Assembly: GCF_900088535.1 (NCBI RefSeq)
Contig: NZ_LT578417.1
Span: 1,116,001-1,180,000, forward strand
DNA length: 64,000 bases
Direction of reading: 5' to 3'
Origin: Cyanobium sp. NIES-981
Lineage (GTDB): Bacteria > Cyanobacteriota > Cyanobacteriia > PCC-6307 > Cyanobiaceae
Shown here: one piece after another, positions 1 to 9,883 of the stretch
Layout: the number at the start of each line of letters is the position of its first letter
Position numbering within the stretch: position 1 is the stretch's first letter
Notes under the pieces: model-generated
The model's input: the letters and a program-made list of their open reading frames with translations, nothing else
What the model was told of the DNA's origin: nothing
Database searches by the model: none
Translations under genes and position numbers: made by a program

Positions 1-1321
1 CGTCCACGAACACCTGAGCGAAGGTGCTCCCCTGGCTGCGGTGGACGGTGAGCACCGCCGCAGGTCCCAGCGCCGCGAAGGCATCCCGCAGCAGGAAGAA
101 CCGCCGCCACAGCGCCCGCCCCCCCTGCCTGCCGGCCTGCTGGGCCTGCAGCCGCAAGCGAGCCAGCACCGCGTCGATGGCGGCGCGATCGGGCGAGCCC
201 AGCGGGGGCAGGAGCCGCAGGTTGATCTGGCTGTCGCCGGTGTCCACCGCGGCGTTGAGGGTGGCGATCACCGGCACGGCGGCCGTTCCGCCCAGATCGG
301 CGCTGGTGAGCCCGAATCCGGCCAGATCACAGCGCTCGGGCGTCACATCGCGCACCACCACCTCCCGGTTGGAGCCGAGCACCATGTCGGGTTCCTCGCC
401 GGCCTCCTCCCCTTCCCGGCAGGCCGGGGCCATCACGGCGCTGCGGGTGATCAGCACCTCACCGGGCAGCACGGGCACCTGGTCGGCCATGGCACCGTGC
501 AGGGCCCGGCGGGCGATCGGCACCAGCTGCTCCAGGGAGCGGTTCGTGTAGCAGAGGATGCGGGCCTGATCCGGATCATCCGCCGCCGCGCTGCGGCGCA
601 GGGCCTCCTGGGCCAGCTCCAGCCACTGGGGCCGCCGCAGCAGCGCCACCTCCCCCACGGGGGTGCGCACGGGGGGCAGGGCCGGCGGCAGGCGGCAGGG
701 CAGCACCTGCTCGCGGATGCCCCGGGCCAGCCGCAGCACGGGCCCCTGGTGCCGCACCACCTCGGTGAGCTGGGCCGTCGTCGCCCGGCCGAGGCTGAAC
801 ACCGCACTGCTCGGCTCCCCCACCGGCGGCAGCTGGGCCGGATCCCCCACGAACACCAGCCGGGTGCGGAAGGGGTGGGCACAGCGCAGCGTGATCTCCA
901 GCAGGGTGCTGTCCACCATCGAGGCCTCATCCACCAGCACCAGGCCCAGATGCTCCAGGGCGGCGGCGGTCTGCTCCGTTTCCTCGCAGCGTTCCCGCTC
1001 ACCCTGGCGCCGCAGCTTGAGCCGCAGCAGCCGGTGAATCGTGGAGGGGTACCAGGTGGGCGTGAGACCGGCGCGGGCCAGGTGGCTGCGCAGCACGCCC
1101 ACGGCCTTGTGGGTGGGGGCCACCACGGTCCAGCACAGGCCCTGGGCCTCCACCTGGGCCAGGAAAGCCATGGACAGGAACGTCTTGCCGGTGCCGGCGT
1201 AGCCGCTGAGCACGAAGGGCACGCCCTGGGCCGGCTGCGCCAGCCAGGCGCCGAAGCTGGCGCTGGCCTGCTGCTGCCCGGTCGTCAGGGGGGGATCGGG
1301 GAAGCGGGTGGCGGGTCCCAA
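1..1321 (-). CDS. RecD-like ATP-dependent DNA helicase, 3' end cut by window
   Basis: A superfamily 1 helicase of the RecD/UvrD_C_2 type, probably acting in DNA repair or recombination. About 440 codons are visible; the C-terminus lies beyond base 1. Counting from the TTG at 1321, the Walker A motif GYAGTGKT is at residues 40-47, the Walker B stretch VLVDEAS at about 128-134, and the late helicase motif LTVHRSQGSTF at about 424-434. The reading frame is open back to the TGA of the upstream PAP2-like gene only three codons earlier. TTG at 1321 is therefore the first possible start, and the gene probably forms an operon with that gene and crtE. The sub-family (RecD2-like or standalone RecD-like) is not certain. 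Confidence 0.85.
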   Translation of the reverse strand, partial: MGPATRFPDPPLTTGQQQASASFGAWLAQPAQGVPFVLSGYAGTGKTFLSMAFLAQVEAQGLCWTVVAPTHKAVGVLRSHLARAGLTPTWYPSTIHRLLRLKLRRQGERERCEETEQTAAALEHLGLVLVDEASMVDSTLLEITLRCAHPFRTRLVFVGDPAQLPPVGEPSSAVFSLGRATTAQLTEVVRHQGPVLRLARGIREQVLPCRLPPALPPVRTPVGEVALLRRPQWLELAQEALRRSAAADDPDQARILCYTNRSLEQLVPIARRALHGAMADQVPVLPGEVLITRSAVMAPACREGEEAGEEPDMVLGSNREVVVRDVTPERCDLAGFGLTSADLGGTAAVPVIATLNAAVDTGDSQINLRLLPPLGSPDRAAIDAVLARLRLQAQQAGRQGGRALWRRFFLLRDAFAALGPAAVLTVHRSQGSTFAQVFVD

Positions 1322-1330
1322 TCGTGCGGC

Positions 1331-1915
1331 TCAGGCCAACGGCAGAGGGAGCGACAAGCCCCAGCGGTGGGCCAGCTCCAGGGGCGAACCGAGCAGCACG
1401 AGCCCGGGCAGGGCGATGGCCGGGCCGAGCAGACTGCCGATCAGCACCTCCAGCCTGGTGTGGCCCAGGTTCTCCTTGAGGGGTTTGAGGATCAGGGTCG
1501 TGGGCGGGGGCTGCGGGGTGGAATCCGGCAGCTCGGAAGGCTCCCAGAGACGCACGGGCAGGCCATTCACCCGCTGGGCAGTAAGGCCGGCGGCACGACG
1601 CACACCGGAGGCGTCGTAGAGCACCACGAAGCAGAGGGTGGCCGCCAGGGCGAAGAGGGGATCGGCGAAGCCCTGCTGCCAGCCGATCGCCGCCGTGGTG
1701 CCGGTGAGCAGGGCGGAATGGCTCGAGGGCATCCCCCCCGTTTCGAACAGCACGGCGGGCCGCCAGCGGCGGTGCACCACCAGTTCGATCGCCAGCTTGG
1801 ACAGCTGGGCCAGGCCACAGGCCGCCAGGCCCCACCAGAGGGCGTCGTTGCTGAGCAGGGCCACCAGGGGCTGGCTGTCATGGGGAGCGCTGAGCAGGCC
1901 CGGCAGTCCCCTCAT
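1331..1915 (-). CDS. Divergent PAP2 (YuiD-like) membrane protein
   Basis: A 194-residue integral membrane protein of the divergent PAP2 / acid phosphatase-vanadium haloperoxidase-related family. The family signatures are visible: GGMPSSHSA at residues 60-68, [10 protein letters not shown] at 101-110 and LGHTRLEV at 150-157. Hydrophobic stretches lie between them and at the C-terminus (about 160-176). The substrate is unknown; phosphatase activity on a lipid phosphate is a family-based guess. The ATG at 1915 overlaps the TGA of crtE (ATGA), which indicates translational coupling. In other cyanobacteria this family also often follows the GGPP synthase gene, which would suit a prenyl-phosphate substrate, but nothing in the sequence proves that. 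Confidence 0.85.
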   Translation of the reverse strand: MRGLPGLLSAPHDSQPLVALLSNDALWWGLAACGLAQLSKLAIELVVHRRWRPAVLFETGGMPSSHSALLTGTTAAIGWQQGFADPLFALAATLCFVVLYDASGVRRAAGLTAQRVNGLPVRLWEPSELPDSTPQPPPTTLILKPLKENLGHTRLEVLIGSLLGPAIALPGLVLLGSPLELAHRWGLSLPLPLA

Positions 1916-2877
1916 CGGTCGCGGCTGGTGATGTAGTCCGCCAGGGCCAGCAGCGGTGCCGCGCGGCCGGCGGCATCGAAGGGGGCCAGGGCCTCCTTGG
2001 CCTGCAGCACCAGGGCCTGGGCCCGTTGGCGCGATTCGTCCAGACCGAGCAGCTTGGGGTAGGTGGTCTTGTCGGCGGTGAGGTCCTTGCCGGCGGTCTT
2101 GCCGAGCACCTCGCTGCTGGCCGTCACGTCCAGGATGTCGTCGATGATCTGGAAGGCCAGGCCGATGCCGCGGGCATAGGTCCGCAGGGCCGCGAGCAAC
2201 GCCTCGGGAGCTCCGGCGATCAGGGCGCCGCAGAGCACGCAGGCCCGCAGCAGCGCACCGGTCTTGTGCAAGTGGATGTACTCGAGGGTGTCGAGATCCA
2301 CGGTCTTGCCTTCGCACTCCAGGTCCACCACCTGGCCACCCACCAGACCCGGGGCGCCCGAGGCCAGGCTCAGCTCGCCCACCACGGCCAGCAGGCGCTC
2401 CGCCGGCACCCCGGGGCTGCGCAGGGCCACCATCTCGAAGGCGCGGGTGAGCAGGGCATCGCCGGCCAGGATGGCGTTGGCTTCCCCGTACACCTTGTGA
2501 TTGGTGGGGCGGCCGCGGCGCAGGTCGTCGTCATCCATGGCGGGCAGATCGTCATGGATCAACGACATGGTGTGGATCATCTCCAGGGCCACCGCCGTTG
2601 GCATGGCCCGCTCGCTGTCACCACCGGCCAGCTCACAGGCCGCCAGGCAGAGAATCGGCCGCAGCCGCTTGCCCCCGGCCAGCAGGGAATAGCGCATCGC
2701 CTCGCGCAGGGCCTCCGGTCTCTCAGGACCGAGCGAAGCGTCCAGGGCCGCCTCCACCCTCAGGCGCCCGGCCTCGAGATAGGCATGGAAGTCGAAACCG
2801 GCAGGGCCCTCGCCGCCGCTGATCACTGGGTCGCTTCCGGCGGCGTTGCCGGAGGTCGTGCTCACCGCCGCGGTCAT
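1912..2877 (-). CDS. crtE: Geranylgeranyl diphosphate synthase
   Basis: A 321-residue trans-prenyltransferase that condenses IPP with allylic diphosphates to make GGPP for carotenoids, the chlorophyll phytyl tail and quinones. The first aspartate-rich motif, DDLPAMD, is at residues 109-115, followed by RRGRPTNHK at about 120-128. The second, DDILD, is at 246-250. The typical GGKRLRP segment is at residues 68-74. The length is normal for the family, and the roughly 25 N-terminal residues are low in complexity. It is the first gene of a probable minus-strand operon with the PAP2-like protein and the RecD-like helicase. The leader between 2878 and 3019 is shared with the divergent ParB-like gene. 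Confidence 0.95.
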   Translation of the reverse strand: MTAAVSTTSGNAAGSDPVISGGEGPAGFDFHAYLEAGRLRVEAALDASLGPERPEALREAMRYSLLAGGKRLRPILCLAACELAGGDSERAMPTAVALEMIHTMSLIHDDLPAMDDDDLRRGRPTNHKVYGEANAILAGDALLTRAFEMVALRSPGVPAERLLAVVGELSLASGAPGLVGGQVVDLECEGKTVDLDTLEYIHLHKTGALLRACVLCGALIAGAPEALLAALRTYARGIGLAFQIIDDILDVTASSEVLGKTAGKDLTADKTTYPKLLGLDESRQRAQALVLQAKEALAPFDAAGRAAPLLALADYITSRDR

Positions 2878-3019
2878 GGGGAGATGGGATCTGCGGGGAT
2901 TCTCTCAGGCGAAGCCGCACGGGCCGGCCCGAATGGCCCAGGCCACACACTCGGCAAGGCCCGGCGGCCAAAAACCCGCAGGCCGGGGGACACTGATCGC
3001 GCACCGCCCAGGCTGCACG

Positions 3020-4441
3020 ATGGACCTCCCGCGCCTGCTCCCCGCATCCCAGCGCCGTGACAGGATCGGCGCCGCCGCGGCCACGGCCGTGCGCGACCAC
3101 TGGGTGACGCTCCACGACGGCGCCCGCACGGTGCCGGCGGCGTTGCTCGCCCAGGAGCTGCTGGTGTATCGAGTGGACAACGGCCGGCTGCTGGCCGACC
3201 TGGAGGAGCAGCACGGCGACGATCCTGCCCGGCTGCGGCGGCTCCACGCCGAGGAAGACCACCCCGACACCCAGGCCATGCTGCACGGCCTGCTGCTCAC
3301 CAAGGCCGGCGACGCCCGCGGGCCGATCCTGCAGGAGCTGCGTCGCCTTGCCGTGCAGACCGAGCCGCTGCTGGTGGAGGCCGACGGGGTGGTGATCAAC
3401 GGCAACCGCCGCCTGGCCGCGATGCGGAGCCTGCTGGCGGAGGACCCCCACCGCTATGCCCGCTTCCATGAACCCCTGGTGGCCATCCTGCCGCCCGAGG
3501 TGAGCCGGGCCGATCTGGAGTTCCTGGAGGCCAGCCTCCAGATGGCGCCCGAAACCAAGCTGGCCTACGGCTGGGTGGAGCGGCGGCTGAAGCTGCGGGA
3601 GCAGCACCAGCGCCTGGGCCTGGCCGACGACTGGATCCAGGAGGCCTACCGGCTGGGGGATCCGGCCCAGCTGGAGCGGGAGCTGGCGGAACTGGCCCTG
3701 GCGGAGGCCTACCTGGAGACGTTCCGCGGCCAGCCGAGGCGCTATTCCAGCCTCGGCGATGCCGAGTCCCTGTTCGCCGGGCTCACGGCCCAGCTGCAGG
3801 TGCTGCCGCCGCGCCTGCAGGCCGCCTGGCGGCAGCTCGGCTTCCTGCTGATCGACCAGCGCCGGGAGCTCGACGACGGGCTGGCCAAGCACTTCCCCTT
3901 CAGCGCGCCAGTGGCACCCTCCCTGCCGGTGGAGGCGCTGCTGCGCCTGGTGCAGGACTGGGGCCTGGGCGCGGAGCAGGCCGCTGATGAGGGCGACGGT
4001 GCCGCCACGCCGCCGGTGAGGACGCTGCCGAAGGCCTGGTTGCGCGGGCTGGCCCGCCGGGCCGCTGTTCCAACGGAGCGGCGCAGGCGGGCCCTGGCCG
4101 TGCAGGAGCTGCTGGACACCCTGCGGGTGCAGCTCCGCCAGGAGCAGAGCCCCCAGCGGCTGTTCACCGCACTGCGCCAGAGCCGCAAGCTGCTGAGCCG
4201 GCTGGACTCGGATCAGCTCACCCCGCAGGAGCGCAACCGCCTGCGGGGTGAGCTGGCCGCGATCGCGGCCCAGGGCAGCCAGCTGCTCGCCGAGGCACAC
4301 CAGCCAGGCACGAGCCGCCAGGCTGATGGGGCTGCCTGGCTCCTCCTGAAGCGGCTGCAGGCCCGCGTCCGCCGGCGCCTGACCAGCGCCGGCGGACGCG
4401 GGGCCGGCGAGCCACGGGCTGGCGACACACGGAGGGGCTGA
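3020..4441 (+). CDS. ParB-like nucleotide-binding fold protein of unknown function
   Basis: A 473-residue soluble protein that I do not recognise as a named family. Residues 119-136 run from VEADGVVINGNRRLAAMR, which resembles the ParB/Srx-fold box with a GxRRxxA motif used for nucleotide binding in ParB-like proteins. The preceding region (about 38-60) could be the other half of such a domain. The remainder is rich in Leu, Arg, Glu and Gln and looks helical, ending in a basic tail. There is no membrane segment. It stands alone, divergent from crtE and convergent with folD, with no parA, dnd or restriction gene beside it. The start is the ATG at 3020; longer in-frame starts would run into crtE. 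A role in DNA binding is only inferred. Confidence 0.7.
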   Translation: MDLPRLLPASQRRDRIGAAAATAVRDHWVTLHDGARTVPAALLAQELLVYRVDNGRLLADLEEQHGDDPARLRRLHAEEDHPDTQAMLHGLLLTKAGDARGPILQELRRLAVQTEPLLVEADGVVINGNRRLAAMRSLLAEDPHRYARFHEPLVAILPPEVSRADLEFLEASLQMAPETKLAYGWVERRLKLREQHQRLGLADDWIQEAYRLGDPAQLERELAELALAEAYLETFRGQPRRYSSLGDAESLFAGLTAQLQVLPPRLQAAWRQLGFLLIDQRRELDDGLAKHFPFSAPVAPSLPVEALLRLVQDWGLGAEQAADEGDGAATPPVRTLPKAWLRGLARRAAVPTERRRRALAVQELLDTLRVQLRQEQSPQRLFTALRQSRKLLSRLDSDQLTPQERNRLRGELAAIAAQGSQLLAEAHQPGTSRQADGAAWLLLKRLQARVRRRLTSAGGRGAGEPRAGDTRRG

Positions 4442-4480
4442 GGCCGCCGCCGCCGCAGGCGGCAGTCGGCCGCGCCGGCT

Positions 4481-5362
4481 TCAGGCCACCAGATCCACCA
4501 GGCCGTGATCGAGGCCGTGGCGGCGACACCAGGCCACCACGGTGTTCACCAGCAGCATGGTCACGGTCATCGGACCGACGCCGCCGGGAACCGGCGTGAT
4601 CGCCGCCGCCAGCGGCTCCACCTCCTCGAAACGCACGTCGCCCCACAGCCCTCCCTCCGGCCTGCGGTGAATGCCCACATCCACCACCACGGCCCCGGAT
4701 CGCACGTGCTCGGCACCGATCATGCGCGGGCGGCCCGCCGCCACCACCAGCACGTCGGCCTGACGGGTCAGGGACTCCAGCTCCCGGGTGCGGGAGTGGG
4801 CCACGGTGACGGTGGCATCGGCGGCCTGCAGCATCAGCGCCATGGGCTGGCCCACCAGGATGCTGCGCCCCACCACCACGGCCCGCGTTCCGGAGAGCTC
4901 CACCCCCTGGTGGGCCAGCAGGGCCATCACGCCAGCGGGGGTGCAGCTGCGGGGTCCGGGCTCCCCCTTGAGCAGCCGGCCGAGGTTGAGGGTGTGGAGG
5001 CCGTCGGCGTCCTTCTCCGGATCCATGGCCAGCAGCAGCGGAGCGGCATCCAGGCCAGCGGGCAGAGGCAGCTGCAGCAGGATGCCGTCCACCTCGGGGT
5101 GGGCATTGAGGCGCTCGATGGTCGCCCGCACCTCCGCAGCGGTCGTGTCCCCCGGCAGATGGGAGCCGAAGCTGTGGATTCCGACGCGGGCACAGGCCCG
5201 CTCCTTGTTGGCCACATAGACCCCGCTGGCAGGATCCTCACCCACCCGCAGCACCGCCAGCCCCGGCGGCCTGCCCACCGCCGTCTGGCGGGCGTCGATC
5301 ACGGCAGCGAGGCGCTGCTCGATCAGGCCGGCGAGCTGACGCCCATCGAGACGGGTGGCCAT
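4481..5362 (-). CDS. folD: Methylenetetrahydrofolate dehydrogenase/cyclohydrolase
   Basis: A 293-residue bifunctional cytosolic enzyme that interconverts 5,10-methylene-THF, 5,10-methenyl-THF and 10-formyl-THF. The catalytic Tyr and Lys of the Y-x3-K motif are Y49 and K53 in the [11 protein letters not shown] segment. The conserved [15 protein letters not shown] and the NADP-binding [11 protein letters not shown] are present, and the C-terminal [16 protein letters not shown] signature is intact. The length is normal. The start chosen is the ATG at 5362 (MATRLDG); further upstream the frame has no family similarity. It is convergent with the ParB-like gene and divergent from the PgpH-type gene. 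It links to the 5-FTHF cyclo-ligase at 32.2 kb through one-carbon metabolism. Confidence 0.96.
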   Translation of the reverse strand: MATRLDGRQLAGLIEQRLAAVIDARQTAVGRPPGLAVLRVGEDPASGVYVANKERACARVGIHSFGSHLPGDTTAAEVRATIERLNAHPEVDGILLQLPLPAGLDAAPLLLAMDPEKDADGLHTLNLGRLLKGEPGPRSCTPAGVMALLAHQGVELSGTRAVVVGRSILVGQPMALMLQAADATVTVAHSRTRELESLTRQADVLVVAAGRPRMIGAEHVRSGAVVVDVGIHRRPEGGLWGDVRFEEVEPLAAAITPVPGGVGPMTVTMLLVNTVVAWCRRHGLDHGLVDLVA

Positions 5363-5458
5363 GAAACAGTGCGGCGGGAGGCTCAGCCACCAGCTTGCAA
5401 CGGCAGGCCGCTGGCGCTGCCGCCCTGCGGGAGCCGCCACGGTCGCTAGCGTCCTTCC

Positions 5459-7540
5459 ATGGGCTGGCGGCTGCCGACGATCCCGATCCCACGCCGGCTG
5501 CTCCGCCTCTGGCGGCACTGGCTGCGTGCCGAGCGGCCGCGCCAGCCTCCGGCCTGGTGGCTGCTGCGCGACACCGCTGCGGTGCTGGTGGTGTGTGCGC
5601 TGGTGGCCATGGTCAGCAGCTGGCCCTGGCTGGCGGAGCCGAATCTGCGCCCCGGCATGCTGGCGCCCTTCACGGTGCGGGCTCCCGAGACGGCCGCGGT
5701 GGTCGACAGCACCGCCCTCGAGGAACGGCGCCAGCAGATGCTGCCGCGCACCACGGTGCAGGTGGTGGACCAGCCCGCGAATCAGCGCCTGAGGCGCCTG
5801 CTGGACGAACAGATCCAGGCGATCGAGCAGATGCTGGCCACCAACCAGCCGCGGGTGGAGCCCGTGACCCTCACCGATGAGGAGCGCCGCTGGCTCCGGC
5901 GGCTGGACAGCCTGCAGCTCACCGCCTGGGCCCGGGAGGTGCGCCAGGCCCAGCTGCGCATGCTCAGCCAGGGGCTGGCACCGGGGCTCTCGGAGGGGCA
6001 GCTGGTGGATGCCGCCACCATGCAGCTGGAGGATCTGTCCGACCAGGGCCGCAACCTCGGTGCCCGCCTGCTGGTGCAGACCCTGCACGGCCAGACCAAC
6101 CTGCGCAGCGATCCGGCCCTCAGCCAGCGGCGCATCGAGGCCCTGATCAGCCAGCAGGGCATCCCCACGATCGCGGTGGAGAAGGGAGATCTGGTGGTGC
6201 GCCAGGGCGAAGCGATCAATGCGCAGGCCTTCGATGTGCTCGATCACTTCGGGCTGGTGAACCGGCGGCCGCGGCCGCTGGCCTGGCTGGGCCACTTCCT
6301 CGAGAGCCTGGCCGTGACTGGAACGATGGTGCTGCTGCTCCGACGCTGGCGCAGCAGCCTGGAGCCGCGCCAGGCGATGCTGGCGCTGGGAACGCTCCTG
6401 GCCGTGCAGGGGCTGCATCTCTGGCTCGACCAGCTGGCCAGCCCGATGGTGCTGCTGGTGCCCCCCACCCTGCTGCTGGCCCAGGGACTGGGCACGGCCT
6501 GCGGGCTGGCCTGGCTGGCGGCCGCCACGCTCCTCTGGCCCATCCCCCTGAGCGGCCTCCTGGGGCTGCGCCTGCTGCTGGCCGCCGCCACCGCCGGGGT
6601 GGCGGCGGTGGCGGCCGGGCGCCAGCGCACCAGGGCCGAACTGCTGCAGCTGGCGGTGCTGCTGCCGGGGGGAGCCGTCCTGCTGCAGTGGATGCTCCTG
6701 CAGGGCCGCGGCCAGCCCGGCCAGTTCGACCTGCTGAGCGAAGCCCTGCTGCTGGGGGGTCTGCTCATGGCCGGGCTGCTGCTCGCTCCTCTGGTGGAGA
6801 CCTTCTTCGGGCTGATGACGCGCACGCGGCTGCTGGAACTGGCCGACCTGGAGCGGCCGCTGCTGCGGCGGCTGTCCTGCGAGGCGCCGGGGACCTTCGA
6901 GCACACCCTGATGATCGCGGGCCTGGCCGAGGAGGGCGCCCGCAGCATCGGCGCGGATGTGGATCTGGTACGCACCGGCGCCCTATACCACGACGTGGGC
7001 AAGCTGCACGGCCCGCAGTGGTTCATCGAGAACCAGGAGGAGGGGGCCAACCCGCACGACAAGCTCGACGATCCCTTCGCCAGCGCAGCGATCCTCCAGG
7101 CCCATGTCGATGAGGGGCTCCGGCTGGCCAGGCGGTACCGCCTGCCACGGCCCCTGGCGGACTTCATCCCGGAACATCAGGGCACCCTGAAGATGGGGTA
7201 CTTCTTCCATCAGGCCCGCGAGCGGGATCCCTCGGTGCCGGAACAGCTGTTCCGCTATCGCGGCCCCACACCGCGCAGCCGGGAGACCGCGATCCTGATG
7301 CTGGCCGATGGCTGTGAGGCGGCGCTGCGCTCCCTGCCACCCGGCACCAACGAGGCCGAGGCCCGCGCCATGGTGCGGCGCATCCTCGAGGCAAGGATGC
7401 AGGATGGCCAGCTGGCCAACAGCGGCATCGGCCGGGCCGAACTGGAGCTGCTGATCAGGGCCTTCGTGCGGGTGTGGAAGCGGATGCGGCACCGGCGCAT
7501 CCCCTATCCGATTCCGCGGCGCAAGGCGTTCAGCGCCTGA
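5459..7540 (+). CDS. PgpH-type 7TM HD-domain membrane phosphodiesterase
   Basis: A 693-residue inner-membrane protein of the 7TM-7TMR-HD (PgpH/YqfF) family; characterised members hydrolyse cyclic di-AMP. The order is an N-terminal membrane helix (about 40-58), a long extracytoplasmic region (about 60-285), a block of hydrophobic helices (about 290-450), then a cytoplasmic HDIG domain. The metal ligands are visible as H482 in FEHTLMI and H511-D512 in YHDVGK, with a further conserved PEHQGT segment. The size matches the family. The gene starts 97 bases from folD on the opposite strand. Sixteen bases separate it from the ligase gene downstream, so the two are probably co-transcribed. The nucleotide substrate is assigned by family only. 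Confidence 0.9.
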   Translation: MGWRLPTIPIPRRLLRLWRHWLRAERPRQPPAWWLLRDTAAVLVVCALVAMVSSWPWLAEPNLRPGMLAPFTVRAPETAAVVDSTALEERRQQMLPRTTVQVVDQPANQRLRRLLDEQIQAIEQMLATNQPRVEPVTLTDEERRWLRRLDSLQLTAWAREVRQAQLRMLSQGLAPGLSEGQLVDAATMQLEDLSDQGRNLGARLLVQTLHGQTNLRSDPALSQRRIEALISQQGIPTIAVEKGDLVVRQGEAINAQAFDVLDHFGLVNRRPRPLAWLGHFLESLAVTGTMVLLLRRWRSSLEPRQAMLALGTLLAVQGLHLWLDQLASPMVLLVPPTLLLAQGLGTACGLAWLAAATLLWPIPLSGLLGLRLLLAAATAGVAAVAAGRQRTRAELLQLAVLLPGGAVLLQWMLLQGRGQPGQFDLLSEALLLGGLLMAGLLLAPLVETFFGLMTRTRLLELADLERPLLRRLSCEAPGTFEHTLMIAGLAEEGARSIGADVDLVRTGALYHDVGKLHGPQWFIENQEEGANPHDKLDDPFASAAILQAHVDEGLRLARRYRLPRPLADFIPEHQGTLKMGYFFHQARERDPSVPEQLFRYRGPTPRSRETAILMLADGCEAALRSLPPGTNEAEARAMVRRILEARMQDGQLANSGIGRAELELLIRAFVRVWKRMRHRRIPYPIPRRKAFSA

Positions 7541-7556
7541 CCGGGAGGGGGGTCTG

Positions 7557-9112
7557 TTGGCAACAGGGGGAACCGATGAGCTGGCGGCGCTGAGCTTCCG
7601 GGAACTGCAGCAGCAGCTCCAGCCCTCCTGGGGGCACACCACCGAAGGCCGGGGGCCTGGGGTGGACGTGCTGATGGTGCCCTCCCTTTCCCTGGACCAG
7701 AGCCAGATGGATCTGGTGACCGGCGCCCACCACTACGAGGAACGCCAGCTGTTCGCCCTGATCGGCCTGCGCCATCCCGGTGTGCGCATGCTGTACGCCA
7801 GCAGCAAACCCCTGGGTGAGCTGGTGGTGGATGCGGTGCTCGAGCTGCTGCCCGGGGTGCCCACCTCCCACGCCCGGCGGCGGCTGCATCTGTTCGACAC
7901 CGACGATGCCTCCAACCGCCCGCTCACGGCCAAGCTGCTGGAGCGTCCATCCCTGCTGGCCCGCATGGCTGAACTGCTGCGGCCGGGGCGCAGCTTCATC
8001 AGCTGCTTCGTGGTGAGTGACCTGGAGCGGCAGCTCTCGGAACGGCTGCAGGTGCCGCTGCTGGGCACTCCACCGGATGTGCTGCACTGGGGCAGCAAGG
8101 CGGGCAGCCGCGCCCTGTTCGCCCGCTGCGGCGTGCCCCACCCCCGGGCACGGCGCCTGTGCACGACCTCGAGCAGCTGGCCGAGGCCACCGCCGCACTC
8201 TGGGAGGCCCATCCGGAGCTGCGCAGCTGCGTGGTGAAGCTGAACGAGGGCTTCAGCGGCGAGGGCAATGCGCGGCTGGCCCTGGCGCCGCTGCAGCTGG
8301 CGGACGTGTCGGCGCGGCAGCGGCGCCAGCGGCTGCGCGCCGCCCTCGACACGCTGCCGATGCCCTCGCCGCGCTGGCGCGAGCTGATGGGCCAGCAGGG
8401 GGCGCTGGTGGAGGCCTGGCTGGAGGGCGGCGAGGAACTGCGCTCCCCGAGCGTGCAGGGCACCATCCATCCCGGGGCGGCGGGGCGCCCGGGGGCGGTG
8501 GAGGTGCTCTCCAGCCATGAGCAGGTGCTGGGGGGAGCGGGGGGACAGACCTACCTGGGCTGCCGCTTCCCCGCGGCCGACCCCTACCGGGCAGCCCTGA
8601 TGCGCCACGGGGCCCGGGTGGGAGAGGCGCTGGCCCAGGAAGGGGCGCTGGAGCGCTACGCCGTGGACTTCATCGCCCGCCGCTTCGGAGAGCGGTGGGA
8701 GCTGCAGGCGATCGAGATCAACCTGCGCCAGGGGGGCACCACCCATCCCTACATGGCCCTGAACGCCATCACCAGCGGCCGGCTGGAGCCCGGGAACGGG
8801 CTGTACCGCTCCCCCACCGGCACGCCGCTCTTCTACCGGGCCACGGACAACCTCTGCTCGCCCCAGCTGCGGGGCCTGCTGCCGATCGACCTGATCGACA
8901 TCGTGGCCGAGGCGGGCCTCCACTACGACCCGGCCCAGCTGCGCGGCAGCGTGTTCCACCTGCTGGGCTGCCTCTCGGAATACGGCAAGCTGGGCATGAC
9001 CTGCATCGGTCGCAGCGCGGCGGAGGCAGAGGCGGTGTACGAGGCCACCGAGGCACGGCTGGTGCAGGCCGCGGCGGAGCGTGCGGGGGGCCTGACCGGC
9101 CCCTTGCGGTGA
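7557..9112 (+). pseudogene. PGM1-type ATP-grasp peptide ligase, split by a one-base frameshift
   Basis: Two halves of one roughly 518-residue protein sit in different frames. Frame one runs from the TTG at 7557, behind a strong GGGAGGGG ribosome site at 7543-7550. It holds the N-terminal pre-ATP-grasp part and stops at 8237. The second half continues one frame over from about 8159 to 9112 and holds the ATP-grasp core (VKLNEGFSGEGN, then IEINLRQGGTTHP) and a C-terminal domain like that of the pheganomycin ligase PGM1. Similarity switches frame within bases 8157-8161, where adding one G would restore RLVHDLEQLAEA. Both halves keep good codon use and have no other lesion. The cause is either a very recent mutation or a sequence error. 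The substrate is unknown. Confidence 0.8.
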
Positions 9113-9230
9113 ACGGGCCACCGGTGCGTCCGGCGGCGGGACGTCCGGCTGGGCGGGGCACGGGAAGCGGTGGCACGCCGGACCCTGGACCCTATCGTTT
9201 CCAGCAGGCGCACCCTCTGCGGCAACGGCC

Positions 9231-9860
9231 ATGGGTCACCCCGTGCCAACCTCACAACCCACCCCCTGGGGCCGGGCCCGGGGGGCCGCCCTGGGTCTGG
9301 TCCTGGTCACGGTCACGGCTGGGGCTCTGCTGGGTGGTTGCCAGCAGGGGCAGCAGCGGCAGCAGCAGGGTGAAACACGGCGCCAGGAGCAGGCCCTGCA
9401 GGCGGCGGCGACGGCCCAGCGGCGCGACCTCGATGCCCTGGTGGAGCGGTGCCAGGCCGGCCAGGCGGAGCTCGTGACGGCGGCAGCGGCACTCTCGGCC
9501 GCCGAGGCGGCCCTGGCCGGGCTGGAGCAGCGGCGCTACAGCCCCCTGCCCCGGCCCCCTGCCCCGGATCCGGCCGTGCTGCAGCGCTACTCGATCAGCG
9601 ACCAGGAACTGGAACTCGAGCGCCACCAGCAGGCCCTGCAGGCATGGGAGCAGGAGGAGCGGGGCCGCCGTTCACGGTGGCGGGAGGAGCAGCGGCAGGA
9701 GCGCCAGCGCCTGCAGGCGCGGCTGCAGCGGCAGCGCCAGGCACTGAGTGCAGCCAACCCGGCCGTGCTGAGCCCCGCCCCCGAAGCGAAGCTGAACCGG
9801 GAGGCCCTCGCCGCTTTCCGCAGCTGCAAGCGCGAGACGCTGGCCAGCCTGGGGAGTTAG
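9231..9860 (+). CDS. Predicted coiled-coil lipoprotein
   Basis: A 209-residue hypothetical protein. A signal peptide with a hydrophobic stretch (about 19-34) ends in a lipobox LLGGC with Cys 37, so it should be lipidated by Lgt, which is encoded at 54.2 kb. The mature part is extremely rich in Gln, Arg, Glu and Ala and has heptad-like coiled-coil segments at about 38-100 and 125-175. A short proline-rich break lies between them. I know no enzyme motif for it. It stands alone, 118 bases after the ATP-grasp gene and convergent with galE. A structural or envelope role is likely but not shown. Confidence 0.75.
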   Translation: MGHPVPTSQPTPWGRARGAALGLVLVTVTAGALLGGCQQGQQRQQQGETRRQEQALQAAATAQRRDLDALVERCQAGQAELVTAAAALSAAEAALAGLEQRRYSPLPRPPAPDPAVLQRYSISDQELELERHQQALQAWEQEERGRRSRWREEQRQERQRLQARLQRQRQALSAANPAVLSPAPEAKLNREALAAFRSCKRETLASLGS

Positions 9861-9883
9861 TTCCCGATCCCTCGGGCCCCTGC

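Noticed and set aside
41-1936. A long plus-strand open frame opposite the helicase and PAP2 genes
   Set aside because: It is rich in Gly, Gln, His and Arg, has no family motif, and lies antisense to genes with clear motifs. Long antisense frames are expected at this base composition.
8150-8165. Programmed ribosomal frameshift in the ATP-grasp gene
   Set aside because: No slippery X-XXY-YYZ heptamer and no obvious downstream stem-loop at the junction; a one-base deletion or sequence error is simpler.
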